Source of the DNA: Bradyrhizobium sp. STM 3843
Lineage (GTDB): Bacteria; Pseudomonadota; Alphaproteobacteria; Rhizobiales; Xanthobacteraceae
Direction of reading: 5' to 3'
DNA length: 64,000 bases
Assembly (NCBI RefSeq): GCF_000239815.1
Contig: NZ_CAFK01000323.1
Span: 1 to 64,000, forward strand
Position numbers and translations under genes: made by a program. Shown in pieces: positions 37,744 to 45,657 of this stretch. Each line of letters begins with the position of its first letter. Positions within the stretch are counted from its first letter, which is position 1. Under the pieces are notes generated by a model. That model worked only from the letters and a program-made list of their open reading frames with translations. It was not told the DNA's origin and ran no database searches.

Positions 37744-38577
37744 CTAGCTCGGGACCGTATAGCGCTTTGCATGGCCGCCGACGAGGGCCGTCGAGCGCAC
37801 TGAGGCGCCCGCCGCGATCAGGGCTGCCCTGATCTTTTCGAGGCTCGAGGGGGCCTCGATCGAGACCAGAAGGGCGGCGCTGTCGAAGGCGGTATCCGGC
37901 ACCGTTACGATATCGGCCAGAGGCGATAGCGCCCGCGCGACCTGGGCATTCCATCCGGAGACGCGGATGCTCCAGGTCTCGACTTCCAGCAGCAGCGCGT
38001 CGTCGGCCACGCGCGAGATCGCAAACACGGGCAGCGCCGCCGGATGATCAGCGCGCTCCAGGAATGGCAGCCGGGCGATGATCTTCGGCGCGCCGACCGG
38101 CTCGAGCGCGATCCACCACGGCGTATGCCCCGATGTCACCGAGACCAGCGCCAGATCGCCCTTGGATTTCGCCACCGCTTCGACCGCGGCCTGGGCGCTG
38201 AAATGCGCCACATAAGGCACCAGGAAGCCGAAATGGAACCGCGCGGAATCGCGCATCGCAGCCTCGCCGACCGAGACGTCGGCATGCACGGAAAACGGCG
38301 CCTGCACATACGTGAACGTGGACACGATCACGCGCCAGATGCTCTCGACCGTATCGAGCGGCAGAATGCCGCGATGGCGCTGAACCAGGCGCTTCATCAT
38401 GTCGGCTTCGCGCGCCGGGCGGAAGGCCGAGCCGACCTCCTGCGTCTTCTTCACCTGGATCAGCCGATCGATGATGTCGCCGCGCCTCATCAACAGCTGA
38501 TGCATCTGCTCGTCGATCGCATCGATCTCCTTGCGCAGATCCGTAAGCGAGGGCGGGGCGGGAGGCGTCTCGGGCAT
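37744..38577 (-). CDS. Chorismate mutase with C-terminal extension
   Basis: About 277 residues. Residues 10-95 are an AroQ-type chorismate mutase: LRKEIDAIDEQMHQLLMRRGD, IQVKKTQ, and FRPAREADMMKRLVQRH, including the usual Arg, Lys and Glu/Gln positions. A C-terminal part of about 175 residues resembles a worn prephenate dehydratase/ACT-like region but lacks a clear TRF motif. Start is taken at ATG 38577; ATG 38601 is possible. It heads the reverse-strand operon chorismate mutase-hisC-tyrA, which fits the prephenate-to-tyrosine branch. Confidence 0.88.
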   Translation of the reverse strand: MPETPPAPPSLTDLRKEIDAIDEQMHQLLMRRGDIIDRLIQVKKTQEVGSAFRPAREADMMKRLVQRHRGILPLDTVESIWRVIVSTFTYVQAPFSVHADVSVGEAAMRDSARFHFGFLVPYVAHFSAQAAVEAVAKSKGDLALVSVTSGHTPWWIALEPVGAPKIIARLPFLERADHPAALPVFAISRVADDALLLEVETWSIRVSGWNAQVARALSPLADIVTVPDTAFDSAALLVSIEAPSSLEKIRAALIAAGASVRSTALVGGHAKRYTVPS

Positions 38578-38742
38578 CGCGCGATAATCTCTATGCTGCA
38601 TGCAACGCCTGCTGCGCGGCAGGCCTTTGTCGTTCTGTCCCATCGATGAGGTCTGCGCAACACCAAGTTTACCCCGCGCTGCTTGGCTTTCAGAATTGCT
38701 ACAGCTGCAACGTCAGCGGGATGCCGTTAACCACCGCTCGCC

Positions 38743-38771
38743 TTGACGTCGGTCGTGCGCGGGACTAGGTT
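38743..38771 (+). promoter_or_regulatory. Probable sigma-70 promoter of metX
   Basis: TTGACG at 38743-38748, 17 bases, then TAGGTT at 38766-38771. Transcription would begin near 38778, just before the first stem of the SAM-II aptamer. The -35 box matches well; the -10 box only moderately. Confidence 0.5.
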
Positions 38772-38782
38772 AATGCCTGTTC

Positions 38783-38837
38783 CGTGGTCATTTGAGCCGG
38801 CCGGCTTGCAGCCACGTTAAAAAACTCGCTAAACAGG
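38783..38837 (+). promoter_or_regulatory. SAM-II riboswitch aptamer
   Basis: The stretch carries the SAM-II (metA motif) signature: stem P1 CGTGG (38783-38787)/CCACG (38812-38816), the U-rich loop TCATTTGAG, the CTTGCAGCCACG core, an A-rich linker, and the pseudoknot tail CTCGCTAAACAGG (38825-38837). It stands 105 bases before metX, the usual partner in alphaproteobacteria. It binds S-adenosylmethionine and turns methionine synthesis down. Confidence 0.88.
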
Positions 38838-38887
38838 CCGGGGACAGTTTCGATCCCGGCCGAACCCAAGTTCAGGCCGGGTTTTTT
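38836..38887 (+). terminator. Competing antiterminator and terminator hairpins downstream of the riboswitch
   Basis: GGCCGGG occurs at 38836-38842 and again at 38875-38881, and both can pair perfectly with CCCGGCC at 38855-38861. The downstream pairing is followed directly by TTTTTT (38882-38887), a standard intrinsic terminator. The upstream pairing would prevent it. The 5' arm starts inside the aptamer tail, so ligand binding could free the terminator. Confidence 0.75.
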
Positions 38888-38942
38888 ATGGCCTGATATG
38901 TCACGTGGTTCGGGAGCCTCGGCAAGCGCCGGGGACAGAGAC

Positions 38943-40154
38943 ATGACAGGCCTGACGCCCAAATCGAAAACGCCGCGGCGCGCGATCCCGCCGCAGGAGC
39001 GTTCGCATGAGGTCGATCATCCGAGCTCGCCGGTCGCTGAGTTCGGCATTGATAAGCCGTTGCGGCTCGACTGCGGCGTTGACCTCGCGCCGTTCCAGAT
39101 CGCCTACCAGACCTATGGCGAGCTCAATGCCGACAAGTCCAATGCGATCCTGGTCTGCCACGCGCTGACCGGCGATCAGCATGTCGCCAACCGTCATCCG
39201 ATGACCGGCAAGCCTGGCTGGTGGGAGACCATGGTCGGCCCGGGCCGTCCACTCGACACCAGCCGCTACTTCATCATCTGCTCCAACGTCATCGGCGGCT
39301 GCATGGGCTCGACCGGCCCCGCCTCGCTCAACCCTGCGACCGGAAAGGTCTGGGGCCTGGATTTTCCGATCATCACCATCCCCGACATGGTGCGCGCGCA
39401 AGCGATGCTGATCGACTATCTCGGCATCGAGACGCTGTTTGCTGTTGTTGGCGGCTCGATGGGTGGCATGCAGGTGCTGCAGTGGACGGCGGCCTATCCG
39501 GAGCGGGTGTTCTCGGCGCTGCCGATCGCCTGCGCGACGCGCCACTCGGCGCAGAACATCGCCTTCCACGAGCTCGGTCGCCAGGCCGTGATGGCCGATC
39601 CGGACTGGGATCACGGCCGCTACGCCGACAAGGCAGTGCATCCGCATCGCGGGCTCGCGGTGGCGCGGATGGCCGCGCACATCACCTACCTCTCGGACGC
39701 CGCATTGCATCGCAAGTTCGGCCGCCGCATGCAGGATCGCGAGCTGCCGACCTTTTCCTTCGACGCCGACTTCCAGGTCGAGAGCTATCTGCGCTATCAA
39801 GGTTCGTCCTTTGTCGAGCGCTTCGACGCCAACGCCTATCTCTATCTGACCCGTGCGATGGATTATTTCGACATCGCCGCTGATCATGATGGTGTGCTGA
39901 CGGCAGCCTTCCGCGGCATCGAGACGCGCTTCTGTGTCGTCTCCTTCACCAGTGACTGGCTGTTTCCGACCGCGGAATCGCGCGCGCTGGTGCATGCGCT
40001 CAACGCGTCCAGCGCACGGGTGTCGTTCGCCGAGATCGAGACCGACAAGGGGCATGATGCCTTCCTGCTCGATGTACCCGAATTCTTCGACATCGCCCAT
40101 GCCTTCCTCGAATCCGCGGGCAAGGCGCGCGGGCTGAACGAGCCGGGAGAGTGA
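38943..40154 (+). CDS. metX: Homoserine O-acetyltransferase
   Basis: About 403 residues. Alpha/beta-hydrolase acyltransferase that activates homoserine for methionine synthesis. Signature regions: [14 protein letters not shown], the nucleophile elbow [10 protein letters not shown], and the C-terminal catalytic [22 protein letters not shown] fits the family. Start ATG 38943 (GGGGACAGAG before it) is preferred to ATG 38898, which lies just after the terminator hairpin. Regulated by the SAM-II riboswitch upstream; coupled to metW downstream by overlapping stop and start codons. Confidence 0.94.
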   Translation: MTGLTPKSKTPRRAIPPQERSHEVDHPSSPVAEFGIDKPLRLDCGVDLAPFQIAYQTYGELNADKSNAILVCHALTGDQHVANRHPMTGKPGWWETMVGPGRPLDTSRYFIICSNVIGGCMGSTGPASLNPATGKVWGLDFPIITIPDMVRAQAMLIDYLGIETLFAVVGGSMGGMQVLQWTAAYPERVFSALPIACATRHSAQNIAFHELGRQAVMADPDWDHGRYADKAVHPHRGLAVARMAAHITYLSDAALHRKFGRRMQDRELPTFSFDADFQVESYLRYQGSSFVERFDANAYLYLTRAMDYFDIAADHDGVLTAAFRGIETRFCVVSFTSDWLFPTAESRALVHALNASSARVSFAEIETDKGHDAFLLDVPEFFDIAHAFLESAGKARGLNEPGE

Positions 40155-40822
40155 TGATGTCGCTGCAACAGGTCCTGCCGTTGAACGGCGCGGCGGCGCG
40201 CGAGGCGCTCGCCTATCGTCCTGATCATCTCCTGATCGCCGAGATGGTCGATCGCGGCTCGAAGGTGCTCGACGTCGGCTGCGGCGACGGCGATCTTTTG
40301 CAGCTCCTCGAGAGCCGCGGCATCGACGGACGTGGCATCGAGCTGTCGCGCGAGGGCGTCAACCATTGCGTCGCGAAGGGCCTTGCGGTGGTGCAGGGCG
40401 ATGCCGACACCGACCTTTCCAACTATCCCGACGACGCGTTCGACTACGTGATCCTGTCGCAGACCCTGCAGGCGACACGCCGGCCGAAGGCGGTGCTCGA
40501 AAATCTCCTGCGCATTGGCCGGCGCGCGATCGTGACGTTTCCGAATTTCGGCTTCTGGCGCATGCGCCTGCAGCTTTTGATCGGCGGCCACATGCCGCGG
40601 ACGGAGAACCTGCCGGCGACCTGGTACGACACGCCCAACATCCATTTCTGCACCATCAAGGACTTCGTCCAGCTCTGCGACGAGATCAACGTCAAGATGG
40701 AGCGCGCGGTGGCGCTCGACTCCTACGCCCGCCCGCTGCGCTTCAATATGCCCTGGTGGTTCTGGAACATGTTCGGCGAGCAGGGGATCTTCTTGCTCAG
40801 CCGGGCCGGGAAGGCGCGGTAG
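40154..40822 (+). CDS. metW: Methionine biosynthesis protein MetW
   Basis: About 222 residues with the class I methyltransferase fold. SKVLDVGCGDGDLLQLLE is the SAM-binding loop; VVQGDADTDL and LSQTLQATRRP follow in MetW order, and the C-terminal NMPWWFWNMFGEQGIFLLSR is characteristic. It works with MetX in methionine synthesis. Starts GTG 40151, ATG 40154 and ATG 40157 overlap the metX stop (TGATGATG); GGGAGA lies just upstream. Confidence 0.93.
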   Translation: MMSLQQVLPLNGAAAREALAYRPDHLLIAEMVDRGSKVLDVGCGDGDLLQLLESRGIDGRGIELSREGVNHCVAKGLAVVQGDADTDLSNYPDDAFDYVILSQTLQATRRPKAVLENLLRIGRRAIVTFPNFGFWRMRLQLLIGGHMPRTENLPATWYDTPNIHFCTIKDFVQLCDEINVKMERAVALDSYARPLRFNMPWWFWNMFGEQGIFLLSRAGKAR

Positions 40823-40867
40823 TCCCACGTCATTCGGGGGGCGCGAGTTGTTTCGGCAATCTCCGAT

Positions 40868-40981
40868 GTCGTCCCAGCGAACGCCGGGACCCATAACCAC
40901 CGGCCTTGCTAGACGATGACTGATAGTTTGCTTCTATCCGATAGAATCCGCGGTATGGGTCCCGGCGTTTGCCGGGACGAC
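40868..40981. repeat. REP-type inverted repeat pair (GTCGTCCC...GGGACCCATA family)
   Basis: Arm GTCGTCCCAGCGAACGCCGG with CCCATA beyond it (40868-40895) faces arm TATGGGTCCCGGCGTTTGCC with GGGACGAC beyond it (40954-40981). Each arm is itself an imperfect hairpin (CCCxGCG..CGCCGGG). The same family is seen at 53561-53686. Typical of bacterial REP/BIME mosaics, located downstream of metW. Confidence 0.75.
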
Positions 40982-41029
40982 AGAGGAAGGCTTGGCGACG
41001 TCACGGCCTGAGTCTCCGGGTTTACGTCT

Positions 41030-41180
41030 CGAACAGCGTACGGCGTCCCAGGGCACCCCCGCGGAGCATTTGCGCCCGAGCTTTGCGAAAATCTTTGCCT
41101 CCCACTCAGAGAGGCGCAGGGAAGACCGGGTTCCGGCTGGTACCCACGGCTCCCATCTGGCACGACGAGCAATTTACACC
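41030..41180 (-). repeat. Truncated, inverted copy C of the large dispersed repeat
   Basis: The block GCATTTGCGCCCGAGCTTTG followed by GAGGCGCAGGGAAGACCGGG matches the reverse complement of copies A and B (their CTTCCCTGCGC..CTCGGGCGCAAAT end). Only one hairpin arm is present, so the copy is cut. The gene-free stretch 40823-41346 holds this copy, the REP pair, and then unremarkable sequence up to the AAGGAAGG ribosome site of the next gene. Confidence 0.65.
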
Positions 41181-41346
41181 TGCCGGACGTGATTGCGCAG
41201 CTGCCGGGGCGATGCGTTGTCCTGCCAAACACAATGACTTGCGAAATATTTTCTGCGGGCCCTGTCGGTGCGGCAACCGCCGGTTCGTCTTGTTGAGGAC
41301 GGCCGGATTGTCCGGTCGAGGCGCGAAGTCAAAAAGGAAGGTGACG

Positions 41347-41763
41347 ATGCGATTCATGATGCTGATGATTCCGCTCGGCTATGAGGCGGCGCCGCCTGAC
41401 GTTCAGCTCGATCCCGAGCGTGTCGCGGCGATGATGCGCTACAACGAGGCGCTGAAGGACGCAGGCGTGCTGATCACGCTGGACGGGCTGCATCCGCCGT
41501 CGATGGGCGCCCGGGTCTCGTTTGCCGGTGGCAAGCCGGTCGTGACCGACGGTCCGTTCACCGAATCCAAGGAGGTGCTCGGCGGCTACTGGATGATCGA
41601 CGTCGCCTCGCGTGAGGAGGCGATCGGCTGGGCCAAAAAATGCCCGGCATCCGACAACGAGATCATCGAGATTCGCCAGGTGCAGGAGATGGCGGATTTC
41701 TCCGAGGATGTTCAGAAGGCAGCTGCCGGCTTCGACGCGCTGCCGCGCGCCGGCCGACGCTGA
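41347..41763 (+). CDS. YciI-family (YCII/DGPF-type) protein
   Basis: A 138-residue ferredoxin-like-fold protein. MRFMMLMIP at the N-terminus and VVTDGPFTESKEVLGGYWMI are hallmark YCII/DGPF sequence, followed by EIIEIRQV. The family is common beside ECF sigma factors, but no sigma factor is next to it here. Function unknown. ATG at 41347 follows AAGGAAGG. Confidence 0.87.
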   Translation: MRFMMLMIPLGYEAAPPDVQLDPERVAAMMRYNEALKDAGVLITLDGLHPPSMGARVSFAGGKPVVTDGPFTESKEVLGGYWMIDVASREEAIGWAKKCPASDNEIIEIRQVQEMADFSEDVQKAAAGFDALPRAGRR

Positions 41764-41796
41764 TCCACCCCCATTGCGCAGAACGAGGAAAAATCG

Positions 41797-42165
41797 ATGA
41801 CCGACAACAGCAACACTTATCTCGCCGTGTTTCTTGGCAGCCGGACCAGCCCGCAATGGAAGGCGTGGGAGGCACTGTCCGAAGCCGATCGGAAAGCGCG
41901 GGAGCAGCAGGGCATGGCCGCCTGGCATGCCTGGGTCAATAAGCACAAGGATGCGATCGCCGGCTTGGGCGGTCCGCTCGGCAAGACCAAGCGGGTCGAC
42001 AACGGCGGCATCACCGACATCAGCAACGAGATGGGCGCGTTCACGGTGGTCCGCGCTGCCTCGCACGAGGATGCCGCCAGGATGTTCGAGAACCATCCGC
42101 ATTTTGCGATTTTCCCGGGCGAGCGGGTCGAGATCATGCCGGTGCTGCCGATCCCGGGCGGTTAG
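41797..42165 (+). CDS. YciI-like small protein
   Basis: A 122-residue protein starting MTDNSNTYLAVFLGS. The second half (GGITDISNEMGAFTVVRA, HEDAARMFENHPH, ERVEIMPVLP) follows the YCII-related pattern but is more diverged than its neighbour. It lies 33 bases downstream of that gene and is probably co-transcribed. Function unknown. Confidence 0.75.
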   Translation: MTDNSNTYLAVFLGSRTSPQWKAWEALSEADRKAREQQGMAAWHAWVNKHKDAIAGLGGPLGKTKRVDNGGITDISNEMGAFTVVRAASHEDAARMFENHPHFAIFPGERVEIMPVLPIPGG

Positions 42166-42260
42166 TGGTGGCTGTCGACTGAAAGACCATCGCTGTTGCG
42201 GTGGGGGAGTACGCATGTTTGGGCTGATCGGAGCCCTTATCGTGCGGCGAGCTGGTGTTC

Positions 42261-42476
42261 ACCGTCCCCCGAAGGGGGAGGGTCGGCTCGCATGAGCATG
42301 AGCGCAGCGAAATGCGAGCCGGGGTGGGGTGACGCCGCCATCCGCGTCCCCGGTGCCCATGTTCATGGGCCAGGTCAGGCGCTTTGAGAATAGTCGAACC
42401 AATGACGACCGATTGCGGAGGTCACGCCACCCCGCTCGCCCGCGATCGACCCTCCCCCTCCAGGGGAGGGTGACTT
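42261..42476. repeat. Palindromic intergenic element (GCGAGC..GGGTGGGGTGACG family)
   Basis: Small hairpin CCCCCGAAGGGGG at 42266-42278 and CCCTCCCCCTCCAGGGGAGGG near 42450 sit at the two ends. The inner arms GCGAGCCGGGGTGGGGTGAC (42314-42333) and GTCACGCCACCCCGCTCGC (42421-42439) are imperfect inverted repeats. It fills most of the gene-free stretch 42166-42523 and looks like another mobile palindromic repeat class. Confidence 0.65.
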
Positions 42477-42523
42477 TCCCCGCATTGTGGGCTCTCCGAA
42501 AAGCTCTGGCTTCTGCGTGGCCG

Positions 42524-42550
42524 GCTCATGTAAAAGCCCTTCACATGAGC
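42524..42550. promoter_or_regulatory. Palindrome over the tetR start codon, likely autoregulatory operator
   Basis: GCTCATGT (42524-42531) and ACATGAGC (42543-42550) are perfect inverted arms, extended inward by AAAAG/CTT. The ATG at 42545 lies inside the right arm. The half site ATGTAAA recurs in the operator at 43341-43359. A repressor bound here would block its own gene. Confidence 0.5.
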
Positions 42551-43273
42551 TGGCGCAAGGAACAGCGCCGCGCCGAGCGCGGCTATCATCACGGCAACCT
42601 CAAAGAGGCGCTGCTGCAGGCCGCGCTCGACCTGATCGCGCAGAAGGGTGCCGCTGGTTTCACCTTTGCGGACGCCGCCCGCATGGCGGGTGTCAGCCCG
42701 GCCGCGCCGTACCGGCATTTCCGCGACCGCGACGAACTGTTGACCAGCATTGCCCAGCGCGGCTTCGAGCAGTTCGAAAGCCAGCTCTCCGCCGCCTGGG
42801 ACGACGGCCGGCCCGACACGGTCACCGCATTCGAGCGGGTGGGCAAGGCCTATCTCGCTTTTGCCCGCGAGGAGCCGGCCTTCTATTCGGCGATGTTCGA
42901 ATCCGGCGTGCCGACGGATTCCTCGCCCGGACTGATGGCAGCCGGCGAACGTGCCTTCGGCGTCATTCGCGCGGCTGCGGAGCGGCTCGCAGCGCTGGCC
43001 CCGCCCGGCGCGCCGCGCCCGCCGGCAATGATGATGGCGCTGCATATCTGGTCGATGGCGCATGGCATCGCCTCGCTGTTTGCGCGCGGCGATGCGGCCC
43101 GCCGCAAGCTGCCGATGTCGCCGGAGGAGCTGCTCGAAGCCGAGCTCCTGATCTATGTGCGCGGGCTCGGCTTCCCGACCGATCGCCGCAACACCACCTC
43201 CAGCGCAGCGGCCGAGCCGCCGCCGCTGCCCGAGGACGAGCGTCCGGCCGGTCCATGGGGCCGGGCGAAATAA
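42545..43273 (+). CDS. TetR/AcrR-family transcriptional regulator
   Basis: A 242-residue regulator. The N-terminal helix-turn-helix (about residues 15-62) reads NLKEALLQAALDLIAQKGAA, GFTFADAARMAGVSPAAPYR, HFRDRDELLT. The C-terminal ligand domain has EEPAFYSAMFESG and HIWSMAHGIASLFARGDAA, with a disordered Pro-rich tail. Start ATG 42545 matches the conserved start of the DNA-binding domain. It lies 118 bases before the DUF2852 gene on the same strand and probably controls it through the palindrome there. Confidence 0.9.
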   Translation: MSWRKEQRRAERGYHHGNLKEALLQAALDLIAQKGAAGFTFADAARMAGVSPAAPYRHFRDRDELLTSIAQRGFEQFESQLSAAWDDGRPDTVTAFERVGKAYLAFAREEPAFYSAMFESGVPTDSSPGLMAAGERAFGVIRAAAERLAALAPPGAPRPPAMMMALHIWSMAHGIASLFARGDAARRKLPMSPEELLEAELLIYVRGLGFPTDRRNTTSSAAAEPPPLPEDERPAGPWGRAK

Positions 43274-43313
43274 TCTTTCACAAATAATTCAAGCGACGCG
43301 TCAGGTGGTCGCC

Positions 43314-43342
43314 TTGACAAAATTCATGGTTGAGCTAGCTAT
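43314..43342 (+). promoter_or_regulatory. Probable promoter of the DUF2852 gene
   Basis: TTGACA at 43314-43319, 17-base spacer, AGCTAT at 43337-43342. The -35 box is perfect; the -10 box is weak. The palindromic operator overlaps its downstream end. Confidence 0.5.
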
Positions 43343-43359
43343 GTAAATGTTATTTACAT
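43341..43359. promoter_or_regulatory. Perfect palindromic operator ATGTAAATGTTATTTACAT
   Basis: Eight-base arms ATGTAAAT and ATTTACAT flank GTT. It covers the end of the -10 box and the expected transcription start of the DUF2852 gene. Size and symmetry fit a TetR-type operator; the neighbouring regulator is the natural candidate. Confidence 0.65.
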
Positions 43360-43391
43360 TCACAACGGCGCATGCCGTGATGGAGAGGCAG

Positions 43392-43877
43392 ATGGCCTAC
43401 AGCGCAGACGTCAATCGATGGCGCGGCCCCGACGAGGACCAGTACCGACGGCCCCACATGATGGAGTCGCCGTGGCATCCCGGGTGGATCGCTGTGACCA
43501 TCCTCGGCTTCATCATTTGGTGGCCGATCGGACTTGCCCTTCTCTTTTTCACACTCGGGAGCAGAAAAATGGCGTGCTGGAATGGCGGCGACCGCTGGCA
43601 GAATAAGATGGAGCGGATGCAGTGGAAGATGGAGCGGATGCGCGACAAAATGGAGCGCCGCGGCTTTGGTTTCGCCTTCGCGCCGCCCTCGAGCGGCAAC
43701 CGCGCCTTCGATGAATACCGCATGGAGACGCTGGAGCGGCTCGAGGAGGAACAGCGCGAATTCAAGGAGTTCCTGAGCCGCCTGCGTCACGCCAAGGACA
43801 AGGAGGAGTTCGACGCCTTCATGGCCCAGCACCGCCAGCGTCCGACCCCGCCGAACGATCAGCCGCAGCAGGGCTGA
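43392..43877 (+). CDS. DUF2852 membrane protein
   Basis: A 161-residue protein. One long hydrophobic stretch near residues 32-58 (GWIAVTILGFIIWWPIGLAL), then a charged, Met-rich helix with repeated KMERM units (about 70-100), and a coiled-coil C-terminus rich in Glu and Arg. This is the DUF2852 layout; function unknown. ATG at 43392 follows GGAGAGG. A promoter and operator lie directly upstream, and an intrinsic terminator at 43935 ends the unit. Confidence 0.88.
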   Translation: MAYSADVNRWRGPDEDQYRRPHMMESPWHPGWIAVTILGFIIWWPIGLALLFFTLGSRKMACWNGGDRWQNKMERMQWKMERMRDKMERRGFGFAFAPPSSGNRAFDEYRMETLERLEEEQREFKEFLSRLRHAKDKEEFDAFMAQHRQRPTPPNDQPQQG

Positions 43878-43934
43878 TAGCTGCTGCGACATTGAGCCTC
43901 AGGTCGATCCAGCCCCCAACCTGATGGCCATAAG

Positions 43935-43967
43935 ACGCCCGTCTGCATCCCGCAGGCGGGCGTTTTT
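43935..43967 (+). terminator. Intrinsic terminator after the DUF2852 gene
   Basis: ACGCCCG (43935-43941) and CGGGCGT (43956-43962) pair around an inner CTGC/GCAG stem, followed by TTTT. Confidence 0.8.
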
Positions 43968-44424
43968 GCTTTGGACCGTCCTCTTACCCTTCGCTGGGAC
44001 GGGAAGGGCGGAGACTGCGGCTCCCTCCCGCGCTCTGGCCTCCCAAATGCCGAGCTTGTGATCGGGACGTGTCCATAACGGGTTGCACCGCCAGGGCTTT
44101 CGCCTTTGAAACTCGCGCGCGGTAACCCCGCCTTAACCGTCGGCGGGGTTTGGTGAGCTCCGAGTAAAGTCGCGCAAGCAGCCCTTGTTTTGACATTTTG
44201 GCGGGAGAAGGAGGCCAGAAGGCTTCGGCGGGCCTCCCAAGCGACCAAGACAGGGTTCATCGCGTAGGCGCTTTACCGCCGCGACGGCAGCGGCTGTGAC
44301 CCCCGCCTGCTGCCTGTTCCCGGAACACCTGCAACAAAGACTTGCAAGACAGGACTTGCAACAGGATTTGGGACGCTCAAGACGTGAGACAGTCAGACTT
44401 GGGAAATTTGAGAGGATACTGCCA
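43968..44424. other. Long upstream region of the tol operon
   Basis: No gene seen. AACCCCGCC (44124-44132) and GGCGGGGTT (44142-44150) form a strong hairpin without a clear U-tract. GACTTGCAA is directly repeated near 44340-44365. A GAGAGGA ribosome site ends the stretch before tolQ. Confidence 0.5.
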
Positions 44425-45138
44425 ATGAACCCGGCCGACGTCGGTCAGTCCGCCTTACCGGTCGTCTCGGGCGATGTCTCGCTGATCGCGCTGTTCTGGC
44501 AGGCGCATTGGGTGGTGAAGGGCGTCATGCTCGGCCTGATCACCTGCTCGGTCTGGGTGTGGGCGATCGCGATCGACAAGACATTTCTCTATTCCCGCAC
44601 CCGCCGCTCGATGGATCGCTTCGAGCAGGCGTTCTGGTCCGGTGAATCGATCGAGGAGCTTTATCGCGCGCTATCGGCCAAGCCGACCCAGTCGATGGCA
44701 GCCTGTTTTGTGGCGGCGATGCGCGAATGGAAGCGCTCCTTCGAGGGCCACGCCCGCTCATTCGCCGGTCTGCAGATGCGGATCGACAAAGTGATGAACG
44801 TCTCGATCACGCGCGAGGTGGAACGGCTGGAACGCCGGCTGCTGGTGCTCGCCACGGTTGGCTCTGCCGGCCCCTTCGTCGGCCTGTTCGGCACCGTCTG
44901 GGGCATCATGTCGAGCTTCCAGTCGATCGCCGCGTCGAAGAACACCTCGCTGGCCGTGGTCGCGCCCGGTATTGCGGAGGCGCTGTTTGCCACCGCGATC
45001 GGTCTGATCGCGGCCATTCCCGCGACCATTTTCTACAATAAATTCACCTCGGAGGTGAACCGGCAGGCCCAGCGTCTCGAAGGTTTTGCGGATGAATTTT
45101 CCGCAATCCTGTCGCGTCAGATCGACGAGCGGGGATGA
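44425..45138 (+). CDS. tolQ: Tol-Pal system proton-channel protein TolQ
   Basis: A 237-residue MotA/TolQ/ExbB-family protein. A first transmembrane helix at about 32-52; a cytoplasmic region; then two helices in VLATVGSAGPFVGLFGTVWG and IAEALFATAIGLIAAIPATIFYN, which contain the channel-lining residues. With TolR it couples the proton gradient to envelope constriction. ATG at 44425 follows GAGAGGA. It heads tolQ-tolR-tolA-tolB. Confidence 0.95.
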   Translation: MNPADVGQSALPVVSGDVSLIALFWQAHWVVKGVMLGLITCSVWVWAIAIDKTFLYSRTRRSMDRFEQAFWSGESIEELYRALSAKPTQSMAACFVAAMREWKRSFEGHARSFAGLQMRIDKVMNVSITREVERLERRLLVLATVGSAGPFVGLFGTVWGIMSSFQSIAASKNTSLAVVAPGIAEALFATAIGLIAAIPATIFYNKFTSEVNRQAQRLEGFADEFSAILSRQIDERG

Positions 45139-45177
45139 GGACGGGTATACTGTAGCGGCTATGGCGAGCACCAGAAC

Positions 45178-45657
45178 ATGGGCATGAGCATGGGAAGCGC
45201 GTCCGGCGGCGGTGGCCGTCGGGGCCGGCGCAACAAGGCTGTCATGGCGGAGATCAACGTCACGCCCATGGTCGACGTGATGCTCGTGCTCCTGATCATC
45301 TTCATGGTCGCCGCGCCGCTACTGACCGTAAACATCCAGGTCGACCTGCCGCAGGCGCAAGGTGGCTCGGCCTCGACCGCCGACGCCAAGCCTCCGCTCG
45401 AGGTCACCGTTAAGAAAACCGGGGGCGGCTGCGCCTCCAAGGTCGACGTCTATCTCGGCGAGACGCAGATCGCGCTGAACGAGCTCGGGCCCAAGATCAA
45501 GGCGATGAAGGAAGCCAATGGCGCGGGCGGCGAGAACGTGGTCAAGATCCGCGGCGACCGCGACGCCTGCTATGCCGACATGATGAAGGTGCTGGGCATG
45601 GCGCGCGACGCCGGCTACCGCGCCAGCATTGTCGTGCTACCGGAACAGGGCTCATGA
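45178..45657 (+). CDS. tolR: Tol-Pal system protein TolR
   Basis: A 159-residue ExbD/TolR-family protein. One transmembrane helix with the channel aspartate in NVTPMVDVMLVLLIIFMVAA (about residues 27-46), then a periplasmic domain with VDLPQA and KIRGDRDACYADMMKV. It sits 39 bases after tolQ and overlaps tolA by 4 bases. Confidence 0.95.
   Translation: MGMSMGSASGGGGRRGRRNKAVMAEINVTPMVDVMLVLLIIFMVAAPLLTVNIQVDLPQAQGGSASTADAKPPLEVTVKKTGGGCASKVDVYLGETQIALNELGPKIKAMKEANGAGGENVVKIRGDRDACYADMMKVLGMARDAGYRASIVVLPEQGS

Noticed and set aside
44124-44150. Strong hairpin AACCCCGCC..GGCGGGGTT upstream of tolQ as a terminator
   Set aside because: No U-tract follows on either strand, so it is noted only as a hairpin.
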